Notes: a model not told the origin generated them from the sequence alone. A stretch of 64,000 bases of DNA from Diploptera punctata (GCA_030220185.1 JASPKZ010003434.1:682001-746000); one strand, 5' to 3'; shown: positions 21,733-33,059, counted from the first letter of the stretch. Translations and numbers: made by a program.

Positions 21733-22294
21733 AAATCCACCTTGTCCCATTCAAACCTCCCACATTTTAATTAATCATAACTCTCAAAGTATGCGGAATT
21801 ATGAAATGAGATTGGTATTAATAGAAAGAGAAACTCAAAGAATTTTCGTTTTCATTGTTGCAGTTAATTCATCTGTCGCATGTTGGACAATAATAACATA
21901 AAACAAAATAGCGACTCGTCAGAAACGAGCACGGACTGTTTTCTGGTATGCAGAGACGAAGTCAATAATTAGAGTGCAAAGAAATTACCGGAGAGTATAT
22001 GGAGGAAATGCACCTGATGGGAAGATTATTAAGGCATGGCTTGAGAAGTTTCTGGCGACTGCAAGCGTTAAAAAAGAATCAGGAGGTGCTCGTACACGTG
22101 TTTCAGAAGAGAAGATTGAAGAAATTAGAGCAGGACTTCAGAGAAGTCCACAAAAAGAAGTGTGGCAATGTGTGGCAATGAAAATTCTTTGAATTTCTGT
22201 TTCGTTTAATACCAGCCTCATTTCATAATTCCGCAGACTTTGTTAGTTATGATTAATTAAAATGTGGGAGGTTGAATGGGACACCCTGTACATA
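21733..22294 (+). mobile_element. TIR element T1 with transposase-like HTH
   Basis: Inverted ends of about 120 bp: left ttgtcccattcaaacctccc, right gggaggttgaatgggacacc. Inside, 21974-22192 encodes a helix-turn-helix-like segment: RNYRRVYGGNAPDGKIIKAW, LEKFLATASVKKESGGARTR, VSEEKIEEIRAGLQRSPQK. This matches the N-terminal domain (DUF4817-like, as I recall it) of mariner-related insect transposon proteins. The catalytic domain is missing, so the copy is non-autonomous. The TSD is eroded. Confidence 0.75.
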
Positions 22295-22504
22295 TTTTGA
22301 GTTTTATGTTCTAATAAACTTTAATCACTAATTAGGCTATGTAAAATAAAGGAAATGGACGTAACAATTAAAGTTTTTGTGTGGTATAAGAGTTTTAATT
22401 AAAATAAATAAAAATTCTATGTTACGTATAAGTTTGTTCATATTTTACAATATTTTGGGATGTTGGCACTTGACAAATATTTTTATAGTCTATAGTACCT
22501 ATTG

Positions 22505-22845
22505 TGCCACCGCTGTGGTAGCTCGAGGTAGGCGTGCGGCATTCTTCACGGCAGTGGCGGGGCCGGGTTCTGATTCGCCTGTGGGGTACAGGCATCCTGG
22601 GTGAGGGTTTTTTTTGGGGTTTTTTCCTCAGCCTGTAAGACAAATGACAGGAAACTTAGGGCCCAACGGTCCCCGAAAATCATCCGGCCCTCATCATTAT
22701 CGTCATCATCATCCTTCACCGGTGTGGAAAGCAACGGGAAGCTACCACACCTATAATTCCCTAGTAAAGCTGCAAAGCATAGCATGAAAATGCTTTGATT
22801 GCAGCGAAAGACCAGCCCTCGGGCAGAATTACTATGAATAGATGG
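22505..22845 (+). mobile_element. SINE-B copy
   Basis: The head gccaccgctgtggtagctcg and B box gggttctgatt lead into the typical body (gtaagacaaatgacaggaaa) and a tail with accagccctcgggcagaatt. No convincing TSD. Confidence 0.85.
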
Positions 22846-23044
22846 ATATACCACTTTGGGAATCATGTAAAAAACTTTAATTTTCATGATATATGTTAAA
22901 TGTTACGTGAAATTATCCAAAAGAAATTCTCCACTCGTGCCCAGCGTAATGAGAGATCGAGGGATGATATGAGAAGTCCCTGTTATTGAAAGTCTGTGAT
23001 ATACAAGGATGCTGGCTGGTCAAGTCTGACATATTATCACATCA

Positions 23045-23162
23045 TAGAAGCAGATGAAATTAAATGAAAATAAGTGAAGATGACATGAGTATAGAAAAAT
23101 GGTGTAATGAAGTTTTGGCAGGAGAAATCGAGAGAAACCCCGAGAAAACATATGCTGGCTTC
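23045..23162 (-). mobile_element. SINE-F fragment
   Basis: The reverse complement reads ttttctcggggtttctctcg followed by cctgccaaaacttc and a catttttctatactcatgtc block, matching the SINE-F middle at 53000-53085. Confidence 0.65.
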
Positions 23163-23184
23163 GATTCTCCATCAGGTGTCAAAT

Positions 23185-23310
23185 TATACAATATGCAATG
23201 GGTAATTAACTTATGATTATGCACAGTTTGTTTTTACTGCAATTCGACACATTTTAATAAGCTGGCATAAGAAGCTGATTTTCTCCAATGTAAGAGTTAA
23301 CAAAAGAAAT
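23185..23310 (+). repeat. Dispersed repeat G, copy 2
   Basis: Shares ttatacaatatgcaat, cagtttgtttttactgca and tcgacacattttaataagc with the other copies. It is cut on its right by the Helitron end at 23320. Confidence 0.55.
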
Positions 23311-23319
23311 ATAGTCCTA

Positions 23320-24597
23320 CTAGCTGGTCCGGCGAACGTCGTATCGCCTTTAAATATTTTTACGTTAATTTTTCCGATGTTTTAATAGTTATCTGCTATT
23401 TGGGGCGGAAATAAATCCAACAAATCAAAGATCATAAAAATCGGTCCAGCCGTTCTTGAGTTATAAATAGTGTAACTAATCCGACTTTGTTTTATATATA
23501 TAGAAGTCCCGGCCACGCGTTGCTGTGGCTAAGGTATACGTTAAATTATGTTGTAGTAAACTAAGTGTGAAATCTAAATCAGAAAGTTTTTGTTTCACAC
23601 AATTTTTTAGTTCTCGTACGTTAACTACACCCGGTATAAATATTGGTGGTGGTTTATGTGGAAGTGGTTTTTGTTGATTGAGATGAATTTATGTTGTTTG
23701 CATTCTTAGTATCATCCATAAGTGTATCATAAGGATTATATACATTTATTGATGGAATATTTTGAGGAGGCTTGCTGATTTCATTATACTTTCGTTTTTT
23801 TTCTACGAACTTGTTGGCAGTTTGGATTCTCATCGTCATCATCAAGAATTCTCTGCATAGTAATATCATCTTGTGATATATTATAGTCATCTTGTTTTTC
23901 ATTTAATTGAGGCATGGAGATTGTTTCTGTAATATTAGGTATATTATTGTAACTAATAGACTTACTTACAGTTCTGTTATTCCGTTCCTTAGGACCTTCA
24001 TATGTTTTTAAATTGACATTCTTCTTAAATGTAAGATTTATGTCACATAGGCCTATACCAATGCGCGGAAATTCACTTGATATCTTATCATTCATGGTCT
24101 CTAGAACCGATTCGCCATATTGTTCATATCAATATCCCTTCTCGGTCCAGTTAAATTTAAATTAAGTTGCTGTCTTTCAGCCAGATTTCTTAAAACTAAT
24201 ACTTACACACGACATTAATATTATTATCAATATATTGAAAATGAAATAAACACTGAACACACTTATAGTATGAAATAATCAATATTTGTAATTCAATTGA
24301 AATTCGCGGTTGCAACAAAAAGAACAGCCACCTGGTTAAATAATAAACCAATTACCTTACTCGGCCATCCGTTAGAATCGTATTGAACTCACAGAAAATT
24401 ATAACTCTTTGCTAAATAATAAACAAATAATTTGCAATAAAAATAATGCGACTATATATTTATATAGTCATAAACTTCCCTAAGTCTCAAGTTGGATCAA
24501 ACTGCACATAGTGTGCAATATTTTATTAAAATCGGTTGAGTAGTTTAGGATTCCATCGCGGACAAACAACGTGACACGTAATTTTTATATATTAAGA
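23320..24597 (-). mobile_element. Helitron carrying a gag-like fragment
   Basis: On the minus strand the 5' end is A|TCTTAATATATAAAAATTAC at 24597. The 3' end is CTAG|T at 23323-23320, preceded by the hairpin GGCGA-TCGCC and gaccag. These are Helitron hallmarks: TC start, hairpin plus CTRR end, insertion between A and T. A second Helitron-like 5' start (TCTATATATATAAAACAAAG) lies at about 23505, directly after a near-complete 3' hairpin (GCCAC-GTGGC). There is no Rep/Hel, so it is non-autonomous. Confidence 0.8.
23500..24095 (-). pseudogene. Captured retrotransposon gag (ORF1) fragment
   Basis: The minus strand encodes, across at least one frameshift, an asparagine-rich leader (QLNEKQDDYNIS) and then KKRKYNEISKPPQNIPS. 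Next comes PPPIFIPGVVNVRELKN, the start of the domain preceding the zinc knuckles in jockey/RTE-type ORF1 proteins (P-P-I-F/Y-V-x-G-V). No CCHC knuckle remains. It is enclosed by the Helitron termini, which suggests capture. It is not functional as it stands. Confidence 0.6.
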
Positions 24598-25231
24598 TAT
24601 TCCGTAAACCAGCAAAGTTGGATCATAAATTCGACGTGCAGAGAAATTCGCTTATTTTACGTACTTCCTGTGCGACGGACTTCTTGAACTGGCGATCAGT
24701 ATTCTTGGCTACCATAATATCCTTGGTTCGATTTCTGACGTTGGAGATGGGGATTTTTTTTCTGGGAGAGTTTTCTAAGACTTTTTCAGTGTCTGATTGT
24801 TCGTGTTCAAATTTGTACGTTAACTGTGAAGAAGGTAAAATAAATTAATAAAACAATGAAAAGATAAAAACACAGAAAATATAATCAAAGTAAATAATAT
24901 AAGAAATAAATAAATACAGACTTTGAATAAATCGTTCATTATTAAAAATTAAATTCCTAGATACTGTACGTTAATTAAATTAACACTCCCTTCTCTACTG
25001 TTTCTATGTTCGTTAGCCATAAGTACAGGATTATACGGTAGGACTATTCATGTTATCCTTGCGCGCTATTTTTGTTTTATTATGATTTTTTTAAACTTAA
25101 ATGATTCTGTATGGACCATAGACATTCATGATGAATTACACTACTCAACAATACTATAATATATTACATTTGCTTCCAAAATAATTAATTAATTTTATTT
25201 AAGCTTTTTTATGCTGAGTTCAAATTTCCTT
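24598..25231. other. Unassigned AT-rich sequence
   Basis: No element was recognised. A 76-codon open frame at 24618-24848 (plus) has no family features. Confidence 0.35.
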
Positions 25232-25232
25232 T

Positions 25233-25272
<40 letters not shown>

Positions 25273-25285
25273 CACATATATATAT
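25232..25285. repeat. (CA)n and (TA)n microsatellite
   Basis: CA units with one AAA interruption, ending in a short TA run. Confidence 0.95.
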
Positions 25286-25286
25286 T

Positions 25287-25475
25287 CGCCATCGAAGAAG
25301 GTCCTGATATTGAGTTTATCATTCATTCCGGGAAGTCTACCATACCCTTGTGTGGTCAAAAAAAGTAGGCCGCTATGTGTGTGACCCATAGTTTAAAATC
25401 CCTTTCCCGACAGGTCGTGTCACTGAAGACTCGGGTGGCGTGTGGCACGTAAAAAATAGGTCTACCTATAAGGGA
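25287..25475 (+). mobile_element. SINE-D 3' half
   Basis: Matches only the distal tail of SINE-D in plus orientation: tgagtttatcattcattccg, then ttaaaatccctttcccgaca and ggtcgtgtcactg. The head and body are absent. It starts directly after the CA/TA array. Confidence 0.6.
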
Positions 25476-25560
25476 GAGGTTCAAGTAATTTAATGGAATT
25501 GAGTATTTTTTCACCAAGGAGTTCTTATGTCTTGCATTTCAGAGATTCCAATTTGCACTA

Positions 25561-25821
<261 letters not shown>

Positions 25822-25824
25822 CAT

Positions 25825-26400
25825 TTTGAATATTATCAACTTATACAAATAGAAATATCCACACAAATGTCTATTCCTGATGTAAAAATTATAATTTCTT
25901 GATTGAATTCTGTATAAAATATGCAGTAATCAGTATTCAGTTTCCTTGTAAAAAATATGCTGTCCATTATAACCGATATCTCAATATAAAAAAGTTATGA
26001 ATTTTGATACAACAGTTAGTGTGATATGGTAATGTTTGAAGCACAGCTGTATGCAGTACTCTTGTGATATTACCGCATTGTATATAATCCCGAATATGAA
26101 ACAAAGCTTTCTTTCTCGTATGTTGACGTTATGCCGATAAATATGTTCATAATTAGCATGTACATACCTCAACATGTGGCCGCAACCCGTGCTCTACAGG
26201 AAGTAGCACAATCACCCCATTCTCTTTGTCATTTAATTATTTATATGTTATAGCTAATATTAAACCACGGAATTTAGGTTTTTTGCCTGTTTTCCTCCTC
26301 ATGGAAATTCCGTCACGCAGGAACTCTATAAAATAAGTGAATTTCTCTGCAGGACCAAGTTATGGTCCGATTTTGTTGCTGTATGAAATTAATATAAATA
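25825..26400. other. Unassigned sequence
   Basis: Nothing was recognised. Confidence 0.4.
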
Positions 26401-26401
26401 T

Positions 26402-26734
26402 ATACATACATACATACATACATACATACATACATACATACATACATACATACATACATACATACATACATACATACATACATACATACATACATACATA
26501 CATACATACATACATACATACATACATACATACATACATACATACATACATACATACATACATACATACATACATACATACATACATACATACATACATA
26601 CATACATACATACATACATACATACATACATACATACATACATACATACATACATACATACATACATACATACATACATACATACATACATACATACATA
26701 CATACATACATACATACATACATACACACACACA
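26402..26734. repeat. (CATA)n microsatellite, about 330 bp
   Basis: An essentially pure TACA tetranucleotide array of about 80 units with a CA/TA tail to about 26752. Long YIHT and YVCM frames on both strands come from the repeat and are not genes. Confidence 0.98.
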
Positions 26735-26799
26735 TATATATATATATATATATCGGTTGTTTAATATGTTTGGGTTCGTCCAATTTCTAATAGGTAATA

Positions 26800-27085
26800 G
26801 TCAATTTTGACGGTCCATCCAATCTCCTGGTTGTAGAAGTTTCCCCTTCAAGTATAAATATTTTTCCTGACTCCAGGAAGTTTTAGGTCTTCCTCTGCCT
26901 CGTCTTTTCTCAGGTTTCCATTCCAAAATTTTCCATTCGCTGGATATGTCCGTACCAACTTAATTGGTGAGTTTTAATATAATCTAAAATAGTGTCTTCA
27001 ATCATCATTTTCTCCCTTATAACTGAATTTCAGTTTTTTTCTCTTCTTGAAATTCTTGCTGCCCTTCGTATAAAATCTGTATGGA
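26800..27085 (-). mobile_element. LINE 3' fragment
   Basis: The minus strand encodes ILEWKPEKRRGRGRPKTSW, the basic C-terminal motif of non-LTR RT proteins. Upstream sequence is degraded. Confidence 0.65.
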
Positions 27086-27117
27086 ATATACAGGCTATTT
27101 ATTTTGTTTACCCTTAA

Positions 27118-27245
27118 ACTGGAGAAATCGAATATTTTGCCAACTTATTTAAACGTGTCGGACTCCGGTGAAAACAAATCATCCTACAAGTTATCGCACA
27201 TTACATATTGTTGTACAATCTAACACGAATTTAAATCGTTTCTGC
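27118..27245 (-). repeat. Dispersed repeat G, copy 3
   Basis: The reverse complement carries gtccgacacgtttaaataag, gatttgttttcaccg and a tgtacaacaatatgtaatg block, in the same order as the other copies. Confidence 0.55.
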
Positions 27246-27543
27246 TTCATTTTTCCAATACTTTATTAGAGATATTAAATAAATTAAACCAATGTATCAT
27301 TACCAATTTAATGTATAATTAAAATGTGTGGTATACAATATACATTGCGATTAAGCAAAAATGGCGGTTTCTACAGCGATTTTTTTAATTTCGGGTTTCA
27401 GGCAAACCCCCATTTCTAGCAGTCATATTTCGCTGTTTTTGGAGAATCCCAGCAATTAATTAAAAAATGTAAGATCGATTTCGTTAAGCAACGAAATCGA
27501 ATCATTACGAGAGGAGTTCGCTCGAAGCAGAAATTTAAAAATC

Positions 27544-27752
27544 TTGATTTAGGCTTTCACGGCCGGAGTTAGTATGATGATCTTGAAGAAGATTTCCAGG
27601 CTGTTAGCCGTGGTCTTGAAGCTTATAGTTCCCCGACGTTTCGCCAGGGACAACCCTTGAGGATGCCTGACGCAGTCTCTGGCGAAACGTCGGAGAACTA
27701 CAAGCCTCAAGACCACGGCCAACAGCCTGGAAATCTTCTTCAAGATCATCAT
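27544..27752 (+). mobile_element. Hairpin retroelement, copy 2
   Basis: An exact 12 bp TSD AATTTAAAAATC lies at 27532-27543 and 27753-27764. The leader ttgatttaggctttcacggc is followed by inverted arms: left gatcttgaagaagatttcc, right ggaaatcttcttcaagatc. The arms meet near 27640-27690, with gacgtttcgcc opposite ggcgaaacgtc. About 209 bp, non-coding. The clean TSD and arm identity suggest a fairly recent insertion. Confidence 0.85.
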
Positions 27753-27764
27753 AATTTAAAAATC

Positions 27765-28006
27765 GTTTCGGCGGTCGCAATTTTCGATTCTTCGCAACGA
27801 AGCTCAGTAGGGCCTATGCTATTGGAATAAAGCAACGAAGGTATTTTCGAAAAATCAGCAAATTCCGACTATTAGAGATGGGAGTTTACCTGAAACCTGA
27901 TCCTAAAAAAAATCACTCCCGCAGCCGCCATGTTTGCTTTGTTACAATGTATCATAAATACAATCCAATTTAATGAACCCTTAAATTTGTATTGTTTCCT
28001 ACAATA

Positions 28007-28042
<36 letters not shown>

Positions 28043-28214
28043 AGTTATTTAATATTTTCAATAAAGCAGTGAAAAAAATGATTCGGTAGAAAATATTTTA
28101 ATTTGTGTCCAATTATAGAAAAAAATGCAACGAATATGGGTAAAAATTTCCGAAGGTGAAATACTCCCCTATTCAGTTCTCCGGGTTTGGACTATTTCAG
28201 GGAATCCATGGCAA
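27765..28214. other. Unassigned, with (GT)(TA) run at 28006-28042
   Basis: No element was recognised beyond the dinucleotide run. Confidence 0.4.
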
Positions 28215-28380
28215 AGGCTCAAACCAAGAATGAGGCGGAAGAATAACATTAACCATGATTTAAGGGAAGTAGATCATACAGGGGATGATTGGAAAACATT
28301 AGCTCAGGATAGAGATGTATAGAAAGCTTATGTACGCGTGGCCATGAACTTGCGGATTCGATAGTACCAGTGAGTTACTT
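28215..28380 (+). mobile_element. LINE-A 3' end fragment
   Basis: The last part of the LINE-A ORF (PRMRRKNNINHDLREVDHTG, WKTLAQDRDV) and its 3' UTR ending ccagtgagtta. Confidence 0.8.
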
Positions 28381-28384
28381 ATGT

Positions 28385-28480
28385 AAAAGGTGATAACTTA
28401 AGTTTATGCATGGTATGTTTTCAGTACAGTTCAACACGTTCAAATAACTTAGCATAAGAAATTATGCATTGATTGAATTA
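28385..28480 (+). repeat. Dispersed repeat G, copy 4
   Basis: Contains gataacttaagtttatgcat and cagttcaacacgttcaaata in the repeat G order. It directly follows the LINE-A end. Confidence 0.45.
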
Positions 28481-28531
28481 GTACTTCTGCACATATAAAT
28501 AATAAAAAATGAAAAATAATAAAAACTAAAA

Positions 28532-29345
28532 GTAACTAACTCACTGGCACTATCGAACCCATAGGTTTATGGCCGCGCGGACATAAGTTCTCAATACATC
28601 CCTATCCTGAGCTAATGTTTTTCAATCATCCCCTTTATATTCTACTACGCGGTGGATTAGTGGTTATGCTCCTTGCCTCTGGTCCCGAGGGTCGCGGGTT
28701 CAAACCCGGACAGGATCGATGGATTTTTAGGATGAAAAAATCCAAGGAGCAAGTCCTCCGGGAGGGACTTTAAGCCATGGGTCCCGAGTTTGAAGATTTT
28801 CAGGCTCGTAAAAGATCCTTAAGCCTGAATGAAAAGGCCTCTAAGCAAAATTTACCGAATTTTCCCGTCCTAGTACTATCTTGGTTTCCTAGATGTCAGT
28901 ATGAGGCGGAATGCTGACCACGGACCACTCAAGTGACATCTATACGAAAACAAGTGTAACTAAATTAGTATGGTTCAAATTCTTCCTTGTAGGGGGAGAG
29001 AGCCTAAATCTCTGTTAAGGGAAACATGGGCTTAAGAGAAGAAGATATTCTACTTCCTCAAATCGTGGTTGATGTTATTCTCCCATCATCTTCTTGGTCT
29101 ACTAACTGGGAGTTTTCCTTCTGTTTTTCCTACAAGAAGCTTTCATGGCCATATTTCATTTCCCATTCGTGCCACATGTCCTGTCCATCGCAGTCTATGA
29201 AACTTATCTGTTCTTATTACATCTGCTTTTCCTATAAAGATCATGTAGCTCACTGTTTATAGCCTTCTCTATTCGCCTGTTTGACGCCTCTCTTTGGTCC
29301 AAAAAAAATTCCTGAGAACAATGAACGAGTTTATAGATTTCTCAA
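28532..29345 (-). mobile_element. LINE-A, split by SINE-C
   Basis: The two parts, 28532-28646 and 29045-29345, are contiguous in LINE-A. The 3' end is at the left (ctcactggcactatcgaacc), and the FGPKR-coding region is at about 29280-29310. The SINE-C at 28647-29044 sits between a 10 bp duplication of LINE sequence. The ORF is broken. Confidence 0.85.
28647..29044 (+). mobile_element. SINE-C, full length, with TSD
   Basis: A 10 bp TSD ATATTCTACT lies at 28637-28646 and 29045-29054. The head gcggtggattagtggttatg and B box gggttcaaaccc are followed by the body caaggagcaagtcctccggg and a 3' tail with ggagagagcctaaatctctg. At about 398 bp it is the reference copy for this family here. Confidence 0.92.
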
Positions 29346-30145
29346 ATTTAAGGGTCAACAAAATCTATTAAGAATAAGCGTGCATCTTCGAGCTTTTGTA
29401 ACACCAAAATTTTAATTGGTATTAATGGATGGAGAAGTTGAACATTTATTTCCTTAAATCATATTTATTTTTGTCACAGAAAGAGAAGTTTAACTTGATC
29501 TTCATTTTTATTTCCTTTCTACTTTATAGTTAACACTAGAAAGAGATAAGTTTATAATTTTTCTAGATGTGTAAATTAACTTTTATTTTCACGAGAATGT
29601 TTTCACCCCTAACTTTCATTTCATTCATCTACTGGAGGAGAAGTAAAAGTAAGAACTCTTCTCTCAGACATAAAGGGCCTATTAATTTACAAAATATATC
29701 CCGGCCCCTCCTCGAGTTGAAGCCTTACGAAGTAAGTGGAAGTATACGTATCATATCTTCTTGAAATTAAACCATCATATTTGGGGCGCCATGTCAGAGG
29801 TTGTTAACATGTTTACATAAGTCTGTGCGCAGACGTTGTCCAGGAATTCTACCCAATCAGAATGCGTTCCAAGGATCGATATCAAATAGCAACATGTCTG
29901 ATTTAACATTCTTATTCCTTCTCGCGTGGTCTTGCTGGTATTCCATAGCAAAGCAATGTGACGTTTCTACAACAAGAAATCCTTCATTTTGATTACAGTT
30001 CGATAAACACATTTTTGCATTAAAAATATGCCTATAGCAACTTTAGAAAATAACATAGCTACATATTATCTTATTTTATTATTTCATAAGTTCTTTTTTT
30101 TTCAGTTTTCTATCACCTAAACTGGCAAAGATATACATATATTCT
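29346..30145. other. Unassigned sequence
   Basis: Open frames at 29567-29764 and 29801-29992 (plus) have no recognisable features. No repeat was identified. Confidence 0.35.
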
Positions 30146-31345
30146 TAATTAATATTCTTCTTCTTCTTCGGCTTTCCCCCACTTATAGGTTTGCCGTCTT
30201 CAGTTTCCATTTATCTCTATCATTCCAATCTCCCTCTTCCAAATTCCTATCATCCATTATTGTTCTGACGTAGGTTTTCCATTTCCATCTTGGTCTGCCA
30301 CGTTTATTTCTTCCAGGGGGTGACCATTGGTATATATGTTTTGGCCATCTTTCATTTTTCATTCTTTGTACATGGCCATACCATTTAAGCGTTTGATTTT
30401 CAATCCTCTTAACAACAGATGTGGTGACAATCATTTCTCTCCAAAGGAATTCATTTCTTATTTTATCCTGTCTTATTTTTTGGAGGCTTCTTCTAAAATC
30501 ATCAAATTCAACTGTTCTAATTTTATTCTTTTGTAATTCCGTGAAAGACCAAGCTTCGCTTCCATATGACAAAATATTCTGTATAATGCTCTTATAAATT
30601 TTCATTTTAGTTTTCTTTGTAATATTTTTGTTCCAAATTACTCCATGTAATGTCTAAATTGCATTTTTTCCATTGCAATTTTAGTCTGTACATCTCTCTC
30701 ACAGGTACCTAAACTTGTAATAATTGACCCAAGATATTAAAAAAAACTAACATTTTTTATTTTCCCTGTTTCAAGTATGAGGTCATCCACATCCTTTTCC
30801 AAACACATATATTCTGTTTTCTGTAAATTTATATTCAGTCCCCATTTTTTATATTCTTCCATTAATTTATTTATCATATATTTCATATCATCTTCATCCC
30901 CTGCAAACATTATTTGATCATCTGCAAACAACAATGAATGCAGTACTCTTCCTCCTATACTGACCCAAACCCTCTGGCGGCACTATGGCCCTGGGGTCGA
31001 CTCAGCCTCTAACGGAAATGAGTACCAGACACTTGTTCTGGGGTAAAGGCGGCCGTCACGCAGGGCTGACAACCCGGCTGACATAAAGTGCCGATTGTCT
31101 AGAAAAAGTGGGAGCCTTAACCTCCTACTACCCCAAGGGCCTCCTGAGGCCTGTTGTGGGATCACTTTACTCTTCCTCCTATAGGAACATATCAGAACAT
31201 TTTTTATACCATAAGTTAAGAGCCTGGTCTAAATAATTGTTAAAAAGAATTGGTGACAAACTGCATCCCTGCTTAAGGCCTTTATTCACTGTGAATTCCT
31301 CTGTTAAATTATTCTGTATTTTTACTTAATTAATATACAAAGATA
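30146..31345 (-). mobile_element. LINE with RT core, split by SINE-E
   Basis: The minus-strand frame at 30737-30934 contains LLFADDQIMFAGDEDD, the F/Y-A-D-D catalytic box of reverse transcriptase, then NINLQKTEYMCL. The frame at 30183-30605 gives YGSEAWSFTELQKNKIRT and GRNKRGRPRWKW. Upstream RT sequence resumes at 31184-31345. A GAA-type 3' tail is seen at 30155-30168. Frames are broken and the SINE interrupts at 30960. Confidence 0.85.
30960..31167 (+). mobile_element. SINE-E lacking its tRNA head, with TSD
   Basis: A 16 bp direct repeat TACTCTTCCTCCTATA (30944-30959 and 31168-31183) encloses only the SINE-E body, starting ctgacccaaaccctctgg. The A and B boxes seen at 59630-59690 are absent. 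This is therefore a 5'-truncated retrotransposition product rather than a later deletion. It is inserted in the LINE RT core. Confidence 0.88.
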
Positions 31346-31384
31346 AAAAAATACTTTTTTCGTATTTTCTTCTTCTTTATCTTC

Positions 31385-31522
31385 ATGGTGGATCTTTAGA
31401 TCAGTTCCGGTCATACATGATCCAAATCATCCATCCACCTTCTCCTCGGGCGTCCTATTACAAGGTGTCCTGTAGGTCTATTTTCATATGATGTCTAACT
31501 GTTCTATGCGGTTACATAATAT

Positions 31523-31620
<98 letters not shown>

Positions 31621-31880
31621 ATATCAAGTCTTCTTTCTATCTGAAATAATTTGTCCAGTATCGAGGATTCCAAGATCTTTTCTGCTTAATCAATCCCTTT
31701 TTTCGTGCCTTAATGTGTACCCTGCTGTTTTTCTTAAGAATCTCATCTCGGCTGTTTCTAGTCAATTCAATTTAATGCCCTGTTTTCGCCACCGTATGTA
31801 AGCACTAGTAAAACTGTTACCTCATAAAATTCCATCCTTGTATCCTTTCTAACGTTATATTTTAATGTTCTTTTGTACCA
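31385..31880 (-). mobile_element. LINE fragment, interrupted by (GT)n
   Basis: The minus strand encodes AEMRFLRKTAGYTLRHEKRD (about 31670-31760) and, beyond the GT array, GRPRRRWMDDLDHV (about 31390-31450). Both belong to one LINE-B-like C-terminus, so the GT array expanded inside it. Confidence 0.75.
31529..31619. repeat. (GT)n microsatellite
   Basis: About 45 GT units with one TT interruption. Confidence 0.97.
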
Positions 31881-32010
31881 AAATTAAAAATAAAGAGACA
31901 TATTGTCTTTATTACAAAGCAGAGAAAATTCTTCATATAATTTGTCCATAAGAAAAAATGTGTCCGTAAGATATTAATTTTTATACCAATATTAATGTCT
32001 TAGACAAATT

Positions 32011-32566
32011 ACACTGAGCAACAAAAAATAAACTTTTTTTGACTCAAAAAGAGAAATATGTGATTCTGATAGTATTTTTCACCTGAATTCAAATATGATA
32101 TCGATTTTTCTCCATCACGCAAGGTTTCCGAGAGACAGGCATTTTTTATAATTTCAAAACTTTAATATTTTTTACATTCGTAACTACACAATATTCGAAC
32201 ATTCGGACTCACCTAGAAAGTAAGAAATTATTATTTTCTGATATATTTCGCCTGTGGAGCATCCCTCTTGATGGTCCAACAATAATCGGCCAGCATAGTA
32301 GGATTCCATTTGCCTTGATATCTCTTTTCCATAGCTGAAATCTCCTGATGAAAGTGTTCCCCGTGCTCATCGCTCACTGCGCCAAGATTTTCCGGGAAGA
32401 AATCTAGGTTTATTAAAAAAAATATTTAAATCCATTAATTGAAATTGAAATAAAATAACTGTGGATAATGGAGAAATTCCGAATACATATTTGAAAACAC
32501 GATAAAAAAACTGCATTAATTACAACTATTGGTACTCATGAGACAAAAATCATGTTGACCAGTGTT
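32011..32566 (-). mobile_element. Element T5, copy 1, with C-terminal coding tail
   Basis: Ends acactgagcaaca and ttgaccagtgtt form short inverted termini. The minus strand keeps an uninterrupted frame at about 32230-32410: DFFPENLGAVSDEHGE, HFHQEISAMEKRYQGKWNP, MLADYCWTIKRDAPQ, then a stop. I recall this ENLGAVSDEHGERFHQ motif as the C-terminus of an uncharacterised protein widespread in insect genomes. A pyrimidine-rich tract and AG precede the frame, like an exon start. Superfamily unknown. Confidence 0.75.
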
Positions 32567-33059
32567 ATTATAACAGATTTAGTATTTCCGAAAAAAGGAA
32601 AGCTACAGTTTAACATACAAATTTGACATATAACGTATCTAATTTTCATATTATCAAATGAACTATTTCTTTGAAAATCACTTATTCAATCGAAAATAGG
32701 CACATACTATTTAATCGTTAGTCAAAATAAGAACCTTCGTCAAGTTAGATTATAAACAATATTACCATTGTAGTAGAGTGTTCGAATACTTAGACTTCTC
32801 TGAACTGCTCAGTTCAAATGAATCTCGCACGCACATAGGCCTATTATATTCATGTTCTACTTTACCTATCAAATTAATAAATAACATTATAAATTAAGGT
32901 CAAAGAAGTTTGATGTTCCGTAGTTTGGTATAGTCTAGTTGCTAAGATAAAGGCGTACTTGGGTTTGACGCAGTAAACTAGGTTTCGATTTGAGCGTTGG
33001 AATTTTTTAAAAAATAACTGTTTATTTGTTATATAAACCCAATTATTACGTCAACCCGT
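32567..33059. other. Unassigned AT-rich sequence
   Basis: No element was recognised. Confidence 0.4.

Noticed and set aside
23784..24095. A host gene encoding an asparagine-rich protein
   Set aside because: The following PPPIFIPGVVNV motif and Helitron ends identify it as a captured gag fragment.
26402..26734. CRISPR-like array
   Set aside because: Uniform tetranucleotide repeat with no spacers, in a eukaryotic context.
26313..26810. Long open frames with YIHT, CMYV and YVCM repeats on both strands
   Set aside because: They are translations of the (CATA)n array with no independent coding signal.
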